From: Callipepla californica brunnescens
Lineage: Eukaryota > Chordata > Aves > Galliformes > Odontophoridae
NCBI GenBank assembly: GCA_023055505.1
Contig: JALIRH010000039.1
Coordinates: 2,976,001-3,040,000 of the forward strand
Direction: 5' to 3'
DNA: 64,000 nucleotides
Numbering within the stretch: the first letter of the stretch is position 1; each line of letters opens with the position of its first letter. Both the position numbers and the translations under genes were made by a program. Below, piece after piece: positions 52,001 through 61,285 of the stretch. The notes below the pieces were generated by a model. That model made no database searches. It saw only the letters and a program-made list of their open reading frames with translations, and was not told the origin of the DNA.

Positions 52001-55000
52001 AGTGTGTAACTGCATTGTGCTTACACAGCTCTGTGATAACAGCAGTATCTTGTCAGGTGTTTTACTTCTTAAGGGGGTTCATTTTGGTGGGAGATAATGG
52101 TCCCTTGGAGTGGCATGCATTTTTATAGCAACAAATTATGAAGTCATGTGAGATTTATTTTGCAGCCTGAAAGAATGATTTATTTACAGTACTACACGGT
52201 ACAGAACTCACTTCTCATCAGTGCAAGCATCACCTCTTCTGCCACTCAGCCGAATAAATCACACTTTAGCACTAGCTGACATTTTGCATTGTTTTCCTTG
52301 GAAAGTCATTTTTGATTTGCACTGTTTGATAGACGCAGCTTAATGCAGTTTCTTTTTTCTTTGTCATTATTTCCTATGATCTCTTATTTACACTGAATTT
52401 TTATTGAAACGTTTAGAAGCAAATGTACTTCTGAATTCAAAATGTAAATTTAATCCTCACTTTCATGTCTAGGAAGAGTCCCATTCCCTCCAGCGTATGA
52501 TCTGAAGTCCAAATGGGAAAACCTGCTGGGCCCTGAGTATGAAGTTATGGTATGTTACCTTTCAATAAAAGGCATTCATGTATGTTATTTTTTAAAATTA
52601 CAGCTTTGTGAGCTTATTACAGGCTGTTTATAGAACAGATCAGTAACATCAAATTTTGTTTCCATTAGCATCAGAGCTGAAACACAGAAATGGTATAACT
52701 GATACTTTTTTTTTTTAATTCTGTTTATTTAAGTACTATTGTTAAATTGTTATACAGGCACCAGACAGAAATGGGGATTTAAGAAAATTCGCTGTCTTTT
52801 TAAATCTACATCATAGCAGCCACTTATAATATGTGGTATTTCTATGATTTTATTTAGAATCTGTTTGGTTTATTACACGCTGGAAAAAAAACAAAAACAA
52901 CAACCCACAGTTCAAGACAGAACTCTGATGTTTCACAAAGAAGCTTAAGATTTTATTAGAAAGATGAAAGAATGATTTTTCAAACATCCTGGAAAAACAG
53001 GAAGTAATTCAAGGTAGTGCAACTTCGTGGTGCCAGTGCCTATTAGATATTTCTTCACCTTGTATTAAATAATTGGCAAGCAAAAGACTGATTTGATGAA
53101 TTGTCATAAGGAGCTGACTGAAATGGTAACTCACAGTTGCTCTTCAGTGCTATGTTAGCCAGTGAGTACAGATTGAAAGAAATTCCAGCCAACCTTCCTT
53201 CTGAAACCTTAAAATTCTCACTGCCACCAGTGAAGTGCCCTGTTTGTCTTTGCGATGCTTGTCCAGTTGATTTAGAGACACTTATTTTTACTACTTGGAG
53301 TAGCCATCATTCCAATTGCTCGCTGGAAGATTTAAAGTAGCTTTAAGAATTGTCTTGAGAAACTCGCTTCGCTTCTTTCCATTAGCACTCCTTTAAGATC
53401 TAAAGTTCGTATAAGATTATGTACGTGGTGTCATAAATCTGTTTGGCTGCCCACTTCAGTTGCTTGGTATTCCCATCCTCACATTTCAAGAGTCTGATAT
53501 TTCTTCCTTAGCACTATCGTGCTTCCCACAGAGGACGAAAACCTGCTTAGTTTGTGAAACCGTGCGTTTCTAATTCTTGAGCTGCCGCCAGTAAAATGGC
53601 AGGAGTGAAAATCACGGAATCACTTAGGTTGGAAAAGATCCTTAAGATTAAGCCCAGCCATCAAGCTAATGCTCTAGTTCCACCACCACACTGTGTCCCT
53701 GCGTGCAGCATCCACATCTCTTAAATATCCCCAAGGACAGCGTCTCTGCCTCTGTCCTGGGTGATACGTTCCAGTTTATGTGAAGATATTCTACCTACTA
53801 TCCAATCTAAACCTTCCCTGGTGCAACTTGAGCCCATTTAGTGTTAACAGTGGTTAAGATGTTAGTAGTTGATCCTTTCAAAAATAGAGGGAAGCTGTTA
53901 CAACACTCTGTTTTGAAAGCCAATTTTTGTTTGGTCCAGTTTTAATCATCTGGTCTGCTTGGCTGTGTTAAATAACAACGTTTAGCTTGATTTCAACCTG
54001 ATCACTGTTTCACGCTGTCCTTGCCCCTACACTCAGCTTCCCTGAAACTCACCCTGAAGGTGACTGTGAGTTGGAGGACTTCCCTTGAATGTTTCTCTGC
54101 AGCGGAAATCATTGTTTGAAGAGAGGATTTAGTGTCACTCGTGGCTTCTGTGTTTCCAGTCCCTTGTGGTAGCAACTTAAGGAACAAAACTGAGATCCTG
54201 TTGAAAGGAAAGAGACCCTGGGAGCCTGTATAGGGATTTATGGCTATGTGGTGTTTGTTGCCAAGTACGTAGCCGTGACCAGTCAGGCTGAGGAGTTATC
54301 AGTCGTAGATTCATTTAGTTACAACTGAGTGGACATGAAACAGATTCTGTCTGTTGGGAAAAATACCCTAGGTACTGGAAGACAAGACTCTGGAAGCCTT
54401 ATTTAAAGTTAAGCTGAAAGAGAAAGCCAAGACTTAAGGTCGTTTTGCAGATACTTTGTTAAACTAGAAATTTCCTGTGGAGCCTGAAGGAAAGCAGTTA
54501 CCTGAGGCTATATGAGTTTTCAGTCTAACAAATACAGCACACTACCCAAATATCTCAATGTCAGTGTCCTGGACTTCAACCTTGGACCATATCTCACAAT
54601 AGATTTCATCTGATTACAATTGAAATTTGAATGAATAACCTTCTGTGGCTACGAATTAATTCTGTTAAGGAAGAACTTGGTAGAAAACATTTTAGTTGTT
54701 GTATTTAAATAAATAAAAAATAAACCAAAGATAGACTGAAGGGATTTCTTCTACCTCTCGTAAATGATTAATTTTGCATTCAGATTTGGTCATTAAATTC
54801 ACGTGTTTGAATGCATGTTAGAAACAGTGATTCAGTCTAGATGTTAGGTGGCTCTACCATAGCCTGAAGTAAGAATTTGGGCCATTGTAATTTTCAGTTC
54901 TGATTGGCAAGTTGGTGTGGGTATTTGTGTCAAATGTAATGGCATTTTGTGCTTATAGAAGATTACTGGACTTGACTGAAATTGTCATTCAGGCTTCAGG

Positions 55001-58000
55001 AGTAGGATAATATTTGAATCTGCTAGTAGAGCATAATCACAACATTGCGAAATGTAGATGTTGGGCATCTGAGAGATTTTCTAACACTCATTTAAAGTTA
55101 TTTTGCAACAATATGGCATAGTCCTAATACTGAAAATAGTTATGCTGTGTAATTTCTTAGGTTGTGAATGTGGATATGCCCATTACAGATGACTCAGAAC
55201 TTCAGAAGTACTCAAAGGTATGACTTGCATGATTATTTGACTTCCAGGTACATGTTGACATTTATTACTCAAAATTCCACATTTGTTTATTTCGGGAACT
55301 TGGGGTGATTCCAGTTTTCAGGCTCTTTTCAAAAACAGGGGGATGTCTCAGTGAAGAAAAGCAAAGTTAGAATAAGGCATGGTTGTAAGGAAATGACAAA
55401 GGTCAATGGATTGCTCCTTCCTACTTCAAATATTCAAAATAAACTGGGAAACCAGGAGGAGAGACAGTGTTTTAACTTAAGTAATAAGAAGCCAGAAAAT
55501 TGCCACACTGAAGGAGCAGGTGCTGCTGATTATCTTCCACATTTCCCTGGGTTGCTGTGATTCCTGCTGTCTTGTGTGGATAGTGCATGCACTAAGATAA
55601 TAACAATCAGGCTTTCTGGAGGGAAATAAAAAGGCTACAATAAGAGTTCCCATGAGAAAAGGCTAACACAAAATCAATGGATTTACCTTGTAGGCATAAG
55701 GTTAGGTATTTACGGAGGACACCATGGATATTTTTCCTGCTCTGAAAGTAGTGTAGATCCTCAGGGGTCAAAACAGCTGATTCTGCAATGGGTTGCTATT
55801 GACTTTGCATAAAATGGTGATGATGGAATTTCTGTCTTTTTCAAAACTTGCTGTTTGGGTAGGGTTGACTTACTTGAGGTGGTGCTTCACTTCTTTGTGT
55901 TTTTTTTTCAATTGGTAGTGTTACTGAAGAGTGCAGTGCAAAGGATTCATGAGTTGTTTTCAGTTGTGTAAACGGTTCGTATAGGGAATGTCTGGACAAT
56001 TGTGTTGTAACATAGATGGTGTGAGTTAAGACTTGATAATTTCACTGTGTTTAGTTTAATTAGAGCTGTTAAGTCGTAAATACCTGCACCTACCATAATA
56101 TGAACATACACGTTGTCTCACCTTTTGGCAGCTATTACCCATCCACACTTTGAGGTTAGGAGTTGAGCTTGACACATTTGATGGACATCATTACATATCA
56201 TCAATTGCATCAGATGGTCCTGCTGCAACACTTGGTCTACTGCAACTGGAGGATGAACTTCTAGAGGTAAAACAAACAAACAAAAAAAAGTAGTTCATTC
56301 TTCAAACCTTTTCTGAAATGCTCCTGTTAAATTTTAGTTTGGTCGCTATGTATGCAGTACTAATTTTTACAAATTGATTGTGAAAGCAGAGCTTCTCTCT
56401 GAAAGTCTCACCTTTTCTTCACCATTTCATTCCTCCCTTGTGTACCTCCTTGTGACCTCTTAGTGACCTCCTGCTTTTTTCTGAAGTGTTGAACACGATT
56501 ATCGAGAGTCACAGTGGCTGAGATAATGTTTGTGTTGAATGTGGGTGCATATGTGATCCTTCAGTTTTTTGAGCAAGTTGGCATTAGCTTTTGTACCTCT
56601 GCACGGTGGATAATCTTTCTTAATATTTGTCACTCCTGAAAAAATTTACAGCAGTCTCAGAATTTCCCGTTAAGCATTTTAACTTGCTTGTTGAGTCTCG
56701 AAAGACATTAGTGTCTAAGAGGTAGTACATCAGTTTGTCCATTTTAAATATGTATAGAGACATGTTGGGGTGGCTCTGAAGTTATCAGAATCAGACCAGG
56801 CCTATCAGCTCAGGAAAAATATACATTTAATCATATTAAAATAATACCTGTTTTGTGTTTGTATCTGTCAACATCTCAGTCTGCAAATAAGTAGTCATTA
56901 ATTTTCCGTTCAACACTGATTATGAAATATTTTGAGTTATTTTAGTGGATGCAAAGAACATTTAACTGACATCAATGGGAATAGAGTTAAGCCTTCTGAA
57001 AGATTAATTTGTTAGCTGTACTGCTCTATTGCCTTTACTTGTTGTTCACCCTTTGATGTTGATCAAAAATTCATACTGATATCACTAAGACCTAAACCAT
57101 CTCTTTCAGTTATCGCTTAATGGAGGAAATCTCGATTCCTGAAGGAAGAGATTAATGGAATGCTGAAAGTGTCATTTAAATTTCTTGGCCACTAAACAAA
57201 AAGTTGTATCGTAAAAGCAACTACAGAGTGCTGCAGAGTAATTTAGAAAACTTTAATTGTATATTTATTTTTTTTATCAATTTTCCTTATTACTCTGTAT
57301 TTACAGTTAAGTATGCAGATATGCCCATACTCAGTGAACATATATTTTCTTTCCCTTTTCTGTAGCTGGGAAAAAAAATAACTAACAAAATCAAAATGTG
57401 CTCCAGGGCTAAAGTTATATATGCCAGGTTTAGCCCAGAGTATGTTTTTGCAGCCAAGTTATAAATCCCTTTAAGTAGGGGTTTGCAATGGAAAATGTGA
57501 CAGCCCCATTTCCCAAACAAGCAGCTCTACCTGGGCCTGATACAAGTGGGATTAAAATGCAATCAGTACAGGAATTTTCTTTAATATGTAGTGAGGTTGA
57601 CTGCTGATTATTTTTAATGATGTGTTTGAATTATGATAGAAAACATGGCATTTTCTTTTTTTCTCTAATTTTAGCTGATTTCTTTGTGTTCCTTTTTAGG
57701 AGTAAATTGTTTCCTTGTGTCCTTCTAGTTTTGTGAGAGAAATTTCACCGAGTCCTATTTGATAGCACAACTAACTAAAGGGTTGTGGTAACCAAAGTGG
57801 GGTGCCTGGCACCTTGGTCTAGAGGCTGCTTTCTGGCAGCTGCAAAAGCAGAAGTGGGAGTCCCCAAGTCTGCCTGGGAGCGAGCAGTAGCTCTTCTCCA
57901 TCAGTCACAATATGCTGAGAAATGCTGGTAACTTTCCACCACACTGCCAGTCTCAATGCATTAAAAAATCCTTACGCGTAGATACTTCTGCTTAAATAAT

Positions 58001-61000
58001 TAACTAATGGATTAGCCTGATAGCTCAGCACTTGATGCAGTTCTTAGAGGAAAAAAGCACGGCAGTTCATCTTGCAATGCTGGAGACAAGCTTTAGCACT
58101 CTGAATTTTCTCCTTAGCTGTTCCTTCATAGGAGAGGAACTCTGATTCTCAGCAGTATAAACTATGTTTATACTGTAAACTGTACAAAGAAAAGATGGAG
58201 AGCATAAAATCTGATTGAAAATGGTGCGTAACATGAGGTTGCTGTGTGATCTTAACAAAACTGGGTCCCTACAAAGCACAGGGAGATCTGTGAAGAACAG
58301 GGGTAGGCTTGGCCTCAAGCACCCACGTACGGATTTACATGTTTCATTTTCTAGGATCGAATGTCAGCTCACCCACTTTAGTGGTGCAGTTTGGAAGTTT
58401 TCAAAGCAAAACAAACTTCAGTTATTCTCGTTTTGGTTTGTTCCGTGCTGTGAAGTAGATTTGGAGGTAGGTTAGTTGAAATCTAGCCATGCTGGGCATT
58501 TGGTCGTGAGAACAGATTTGAGGAGGCCTGAAAGTAAGCACTGAAATAAAGACAAGATTGATACTGAATCCATAGCACTAACTCAGTGAAACCTCTTCTC
58601 TTTTGGGGCTGCAGTGCTTGTCAGTGTAAGTCTTTATGCTGGCACCTACAGCACCCACTGACAGTGTAGCTCAGACTTAATGGTATTACTGTGGGACAAG
58701 TTAGATGTAGCCTCATGATACTACGTATTACAAAAGTAAGTAAAAGAGGATCCATCCCTGTGTTCTTATTTTCCCGAGGAAATATAACTGTAGTGCCCCG
58801 TTTTTAAAGCAACATTATTACCTTTTTAGAAGTCTGTGGTTTAAAATATTATCAATGGCCCAGTAGTCTTCTTTTGTTGCTTAGGAGCATTACAGTGTGC
58901 AGGTTTGTAAGCTTAGGCTTTTGTCTGGGTTTTCTGATGAACTGTTTACTGGAATTCGCTTGTTTCTAACTACATAAACATTCTTGCATGTTCTGTGTAG
59001 GATCTGTATCAGTTTCAACCATTTTGTTACAATTCAAACAACTGTTAGATGTGTTAGTTTTGACTTCAAGTTTTTGATTAGAGCTCAGAGTTTGTGTTTT
59101 CTTAAACATTTTGGATCTTCACATGCAACTGGGTAAAAACAACTGCACAAAAATTAAGTAATCTGGCTGATATCCTTTGAAATGACTGCATGGATGGGTG
59201 CTTTCTCTTCTGTGTAGGTAAATGGGGTTCAGCTGTATGGAAAATCACGCCGTGAGGCAATCACTTTTCTAAAGGAAGTGCCGCCTCCATTCACAATGGT
59301 TTGCTGTCGGCGACTGTTTGATGATGGCACTGAGTCTCTTGTGGATGAACCCACTGTGAGAGTTCCATCTCCAGAGCAAAAGGTAGACTTCTCATGTCAT
59401 TCAATTGGGTATAATGAAGATTATATATATTTTTTTTTTTTTTTTTTTTTGGGTGGGGGGGGGAATGTGTATGTTTCTGAGAAAGTAATACTAAAACAAA
59501 ACAAAACAAAAGTAGCATGTTTGCTTTCTTTTGGTTCTTTTGATCCAGACTTTTTCAGTCTTAAACAACATTTCCTAAAATATATTTGTAGATATTAAAA
59601 TCCACTTTTCTTTTTAGTTGTCATCTTAAGTTGCCTTTGCCATTCACTTTGGGCTTGTAAGGGACTGCTGGTCTTTCAGTAAGAGATAGTTCATGTTTGC
59701 AGCAGTATCACTTTTACTGCAGTTTATACAGGTTGAAAGTGAGAAACTTCATTGTACTATAAATACAAGGTAGGTAAATCACCAAGCTAGCATGCTGACT
59801 GTGTACATCCTATTCATCGTTCTTACATTTAATAGGTGAGTGAGAGCTTTGAATTGTACTAAATCACATTCTTGCCACCATTAGCTGATTACTTCCATGG
59901 TCTGAGTAGGTTTTTTTTATAGAACTGGAAAAATATTGAACTTAATGTTTCTTTCCATTGCAGAAGCTTTAAAGTCTTGAACTAAAGCTTGACACTTGTA
60001 ATGGTTGTTCCTATTTATAACAAATATTTACACCTTGATTTCTCATGTTTTCTGATCTAATTTCCTGTAAGGTAGAATTTCTGGGAGTAGAGTTAAAAAT
60101 GAAATACAGGCATTTCATGGAAAAGTGGAGTGTGCAGTATCAAACCTTTTTCATAAAAGGACCTTTCCACTGCATTTAGGACTTGTTCTAGTGTGGTTTT
60201 GATGTTGCATCTTAATGAATTCTTTCTACATGTATACTGTTGGTTGTACATCTTTGCCATAAAGCCAATATTGGATGAAAAGAGATCTCCAATGAAAAGG
60301 AGTAGTCTCAGAATGTTTCTATTTTCTTGTGAGAAAATAAGATAAATGTGTGCGTGGAAGAAGAAATCCTTCCTTTTCCCTCATGGATGTGCTCTGTGCA
60401 GCAAGCGTATTTGTACAGAGAAATAAAGTTAAATCAGTGTGCAGTTGCAATTGTAACATTTTTCTGGCAACATCACGTTTTGATAATTTGTGAATATTTA
60501 ACTGGTAAAATCAGTAGCTAGATTAAAACATTAAGGTTTATTTATTTTTAAAGATGCCTTTTTGGAAGATGTAACAATAAATGTATTTGGAAGTTGTCCT
60601 TATACAATGAAATTAAGTAGCTATACTTCTTTCTTAGTTTTTGTGCTGAGATATAAATGTCAGAAACTGTTTTTTCATAGATATGACTTGTACAGTTACA
60701 ATTTAAGAACTTTTTTCTTGTCTACACGTTATATGTCGTAAGTGCCAGCTGATACCTAGTAGCTGGGCTTTCCAGTATGTGACTGATTGGTTAAATCTTT
60801 TCTGCTAAGATATTTATTTTTCCTTTATGCATCTAATGGGACAGCTGGAGTACATCAGAGTGTAACAGGTTAGTAATATTGCTACAACTAATTTGACTAA
60901 TACAGGGGTGTTTATATGCCAGGTTGGGCCCCAGTGCTTGGATCATGGTATTGTTGCAGGGTAGTATCCAAGGCATCAAGATGGAGAAGGTGCTGGTGTC

Positions 61001-61285
61001 TGAAGGCAGACTCATAGTGTTCAATCCTATTCTAATTCAATAAAAAATCACATTTTAGGGCATGTTTGAGCCATTAATGATAATCAAATATTGAATTAGT
61101 GCTGGTTGTAAATGACTGTGGAGCACAGAATTTGAACTAGAGTTCTTATTTTTTAGGTGACACCTCAACAAGACATTCTTCCTGAAGAAGAAGAAGGGGA
61201 ATTAGCGTTATGGTCTCCTGATGTGAAAATTATTGAACTGGAGAAAGACAAAAATGGTTTAGGATTCAGCATTTTAGACTACCAG
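31020..61285 (+). CDS. PATJ: PATJ / InaD-like multi-PDZ polarity scaffold, N-terminal part (16 exons, continues past the window)
   Basis: Sixteen exons join without a frame break to 2,088 nt (696 codons). Domains are: L27 at residues about 10-63; PDZ1 about 131-219 with GGLGF at 142-146; PDZ2 about 248-328 with GLGF at 257-260; PDZ3 about 364-452 with SLGI at 374-377; PDZ4 about 557-631 with the unusual LRLGV loop; and the start of PDZ5 with GLGF at 687-690. The start MPENPA and the order of domains match human PATJ (about 1,800 residues, ten PDZ domains), so roughly 60% of the protein lies to the right. The family's L27 binds PALS1 (MPP5/PALS1), placing PATJ in the Crumbs complex at tight junctions of epithelial cells; its PDZ domains bind C-terminal peptides of junction proteins. 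The ATG context (AGCATGC, A at -3) is good. Confidence 0.97.
31124..31290 (+). CDS. PATJ: PATJ exon, L27 domain
   Basis: Encodes residues 8-63: [18 protein letters not shown], then [20 protein letters not shown], a helical L27 heterodimerisation domain matching human PATJ closely in its last helix. Separated from the previous exon by an intron of only 82 nt. The acceptor is GGTGCAG and the donor is GTGAGT. Confidence 0.96.
31291..32902 (+). other. PATJ intron
   Basis: 1.6 kb, GTGAGT to TTTAACAG, with a short TATATA run near 32,386-32,404. No other feature was recognised. Confidence 0.8.
32903..33094 (+). CDS. PATJ: PATJ exon, linker between L27 and PDZ1
   Basis: Encodes residues 64-127 ([20 protein letters not shown] to [10 protein letters not shown]). 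The FDFxxKGLLVF-like block and the FNxxIQQMA end are conserved with human PATJ; the Ser-rich middle is not. The donor is AAG/GTAAGG. Confidence 0.95.
33095..34461 (+). other. PATJ intron
   Basis: 1.4 kb with a 20-base T run at about 33,980-33,999 and another T-rich stretch before the acceptor. No other feature was recognised. Confidence 0.8.
34462..34601 (+). CDS. PATJ: PATJ exon, PDZ1 first half
   Basis: Encodes residues 128-174: [12 protein letters not shown], the carboxylate-binding GGLGFSVV loop, and [14 protein letters not shown]. It ends in phase 2 within the Arg codon after ADR; the donor is GTGAGA. Confidence 0.96.
34602..36313 (+). other. PATJ intron
   Basis: 1.7 kb. Reading through is open for about 100 codons past the donor in another frame, with no recognisable domain. 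No repeat is clear, though a degenerate CR1-like remnant is possible near 35,040-35,095. Confidence 0.75.
36314..36512 (+). CDS. PATJ: PATJ exon, PDZ1 second half
   Basis: Encodes residues 174-240: [20 protein letters not shown], the alpha-B helix [12 protein letters not shown] with a His that suits class I ligands, and LHLVVAREP, followed by a Ser/Thr-rich linker ending NPPET. The donor is GTGAGT. Confidence 0.96.
36513..38158 (+). other. PATJ intron
   Basis: 1.6 kb of AT-rich DNA. No feature was recognised. Confidence 0.8.
38159..38287 (+). CDS. PATJ: PATJ exon, PDZ2 first half
   Basis: Encodes residues 241-283: [43 protein letters not shown]. It is almost identical to human PDZ2. The exon ends in phase 0 after ADR with donor GTAATT. 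Confidence 0.97.
38288..39776 (+). other. PATJ intron
   Basis: 1.5 kb containing a short CR1 tail (listed) and a T tract at about 39,738-39,754 shortly before the acceptor TTTGAAG. Confidence 0.8.
39455..39503 (+). mobile_element. Short CR1 LINE 3' tail, plus orientation
   Basis: TTATGATCTTTGAGGTCCCT followed by TCCAACCCAAGCCACTTTATGA matches the terminal 40 to 50 bases of bird CR1 elements, with the degenerate ATTCTATGA repeat end. Only the extreme 3' end is present. Confidence 0.8.
39777..39989 (+). CDS. PATJ: PATJ exon, PDZ2 second half and linker
   Basis: Encodes residues 284-354: [39 protein letters not shown] and IVARDP, nearly identical to human PATJ, then a Pro-rich linker ([14 protein letters not shown]). 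The acceptor GAAG/G follows an AT-rich stretch; the donor is GTGAGT. Confidence 0.97.
39990..43539 (+). other. PATJ intron
   Basis: 3.5 kb with no recognised repeat or exon. Frames of up to 116 codons (for example minus strand 42,928-43,278) show no domain. Confidence 0.75.
43540..43642 (+). CDS. PATJ: PATJ exon, PDZ3 beginning
   Basis: Encodes residues 355-389: [35 protein letters not shown], corresponding to human FETYNVELVRKDGQSLGI. The loop after the second strand (GACDVG) differs from the human sequence. It ends in phase 1 at GTGAGT. Confidence 0.96.
43643..44786 (+). other. PATJ intron
   Basis: 1.1 kb, GTGAGT to CACTGCCAG, with T-rich tracts near 44,328-44,341. No other feature was seen. 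Confidence 0.8.
44787..44878 (+). CDS. PATJ: PATJ exon, PDZ3 middle
   Basis: Encodes residues 389-419: [20 protein letters not shown] then [11 protein letters not shown], matching human GEASGIYVKSIIPGSAA. It starts in phase 1 and ends in phase 0 with donor GTAAGT. Confidence 0.96.
44879..46087 (+). other. PATJ intron
   Basis: 1.2 kb, AT-rich. No feature was recognised. Confidence 0.8.
46088..46220 (+). CDS. PATJ: PATJ exon, PDZ3 end
   Basis: Encodes residues 420-464: [33 protein letters not shown], then a Ser-rich linker ([11 protein letters not shown]). It ends in phase 1 at GTAAGC. Confidence 0.96.
46221..46472 (+). other. PATJ intron
   Basis: A short intron of 252 nt, GTAAGC to TTTTCACAG. 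Confidence 0.85.
46473..46607 (+). CDS. PATJ: PATJ exon, variable linker between PDZ3 and PDZ4
   Basis: Encodes residues 464-508: [20 protein letters not shown] then a charged [12 protein letters not shown] segment. Only SETNVD is clearly shared with human (TETNVD). It is 135 nt with phase 1 at both ends, so skipping would keep the frame. Its donor, CAG/GTGGAT, is weak. Confidence 0.85.
46608..52472 (+). other. PATJ intron, the longest among the coding exons here
   Basis: 5.9 kb from a weak GTGGAT donor to CATGTCTAG. It contains a C/T-rich, slightly higher-GC block at about 46,950-47,700 with no recognised identity, and a perfect 19-base tandem duplication at 47,945-47,982. No exon or transposon was identified. 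Confidence 0.7.
47945..47982. repeat. Perfect 19-bp tandem duplication
   Basis: ATTTCTGGCCTTGTCTACA occurs twice head to tail with no mismatch. It looks like a recent replication-slippage duplication within a PATJ intron. Confidence 0.95.
52473..52549 (+). CDS. PATJ: PATJ exon, conserved linker before PDZ4
   Basis: Encodes residues 509-534: [20 protein letters not shown] then PEYEVM, matching human ELKSRWENLLGPDYEVM. The WENLLGP(E/D)YEVM block is strongly conserved. The donor is ATG/GTATGT. Confidence 0.96.
52550..55160 (+). other. PATJ intron
   Basis: 2.6 kb holding one CR1 fragment (listed). The rest is unremarkable AT-rich DNA. Confidence 0.8.
53609..53845 (-). mobile_element. CR1 LINE 3' fragment, minus orientation
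   Basis: AATCACTTAGGTTGGAAAAG, then TCCACCACCACACTGTGTCCC, CACATCTCTTAAATATCCCC, and TATCCAATCTAAACCTTCCC with GGTGCAACTTGAGCCCATTT reproduce, in reverse complement and in order, the bird CR1 3' region. It is moderately diverged, 5' truncated and antisense to PATJ. Confidence 0.92.
55161..55217 (+). CDS. PATJ: PATJ small exon, linker before PDZ4
   Basis: A 57-nt exon encoding residues 535-553 ([19 protein letters not shown]), matching human VATLDTQIADDAELQKYSK. Both ends are phase 0, so it could be skipped in frame. The acceptor is TTTCTTAG and the donor is GTATGA. Confidence 0.94.
55218..56131 (+). other. PATJ intron
   Basis: 0.9 kb with no recognised feature; a 69-codon frame at 55,351-55,560 shows no domain. 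Confidence 0.8.
56132..56266 (+). CDS. PATJ: PATJ exon, PDZ4 first half
   Basis: Encodes residues 554-598: [45 protein letters not shown]. It matches human PDZ4, which also lacks a canonical GLGF loop. The donor is GAG/GTAAAA. Confidence 0.96.
56267..59217 (+). other. PATJ intron
   Basis: 3.0 kb without a recognised repeat or exon. Confidence 0.75.
59218..59382 (+). CDS. PATJ: PATJ exon, PDZ4 second half
   Basis: Encodes residues 599-653: [37 protein letters not shown], then an acidic, Pro-containing linker. It is almost identical to human through CCRRLFDD. The acceptor is TGTGTAG and the donor is AAG/GTAGAC. Confidence 0.96.
59383..61156 (+). other. PATJ intron
   Basis: 1.8 kb, with the T/G homopolymer block near its 5' end (listed). 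No other feature was seen. Confidence 0.8.
59426..59463. repeat. Homopolymer block, T run followed by G runs
   Basis: A short TATATAT stretch passes into a T run of about 20 bases, then GGGTGGGGGGGGG. The length is likely variable and prone to sequencing error, so exact counts here should not be trusted. Confidence 0.9.
61157..61285 (+). CDS. PATJ: PATJ exon, acidic linker and start of PDZ5 (last exon in the window)
   Basis: Encodes residues 654-696: an acidic [18 protein letters not shown] linker matching human [12 protein letters not shown], then [18 protein letters not shown], the first strands and GLGF loop of PDZ5. It ends in phase 0 at CAG/GTACAC. The rest of PDZ5 lies past the right edge. 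Confidence 0.95.
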
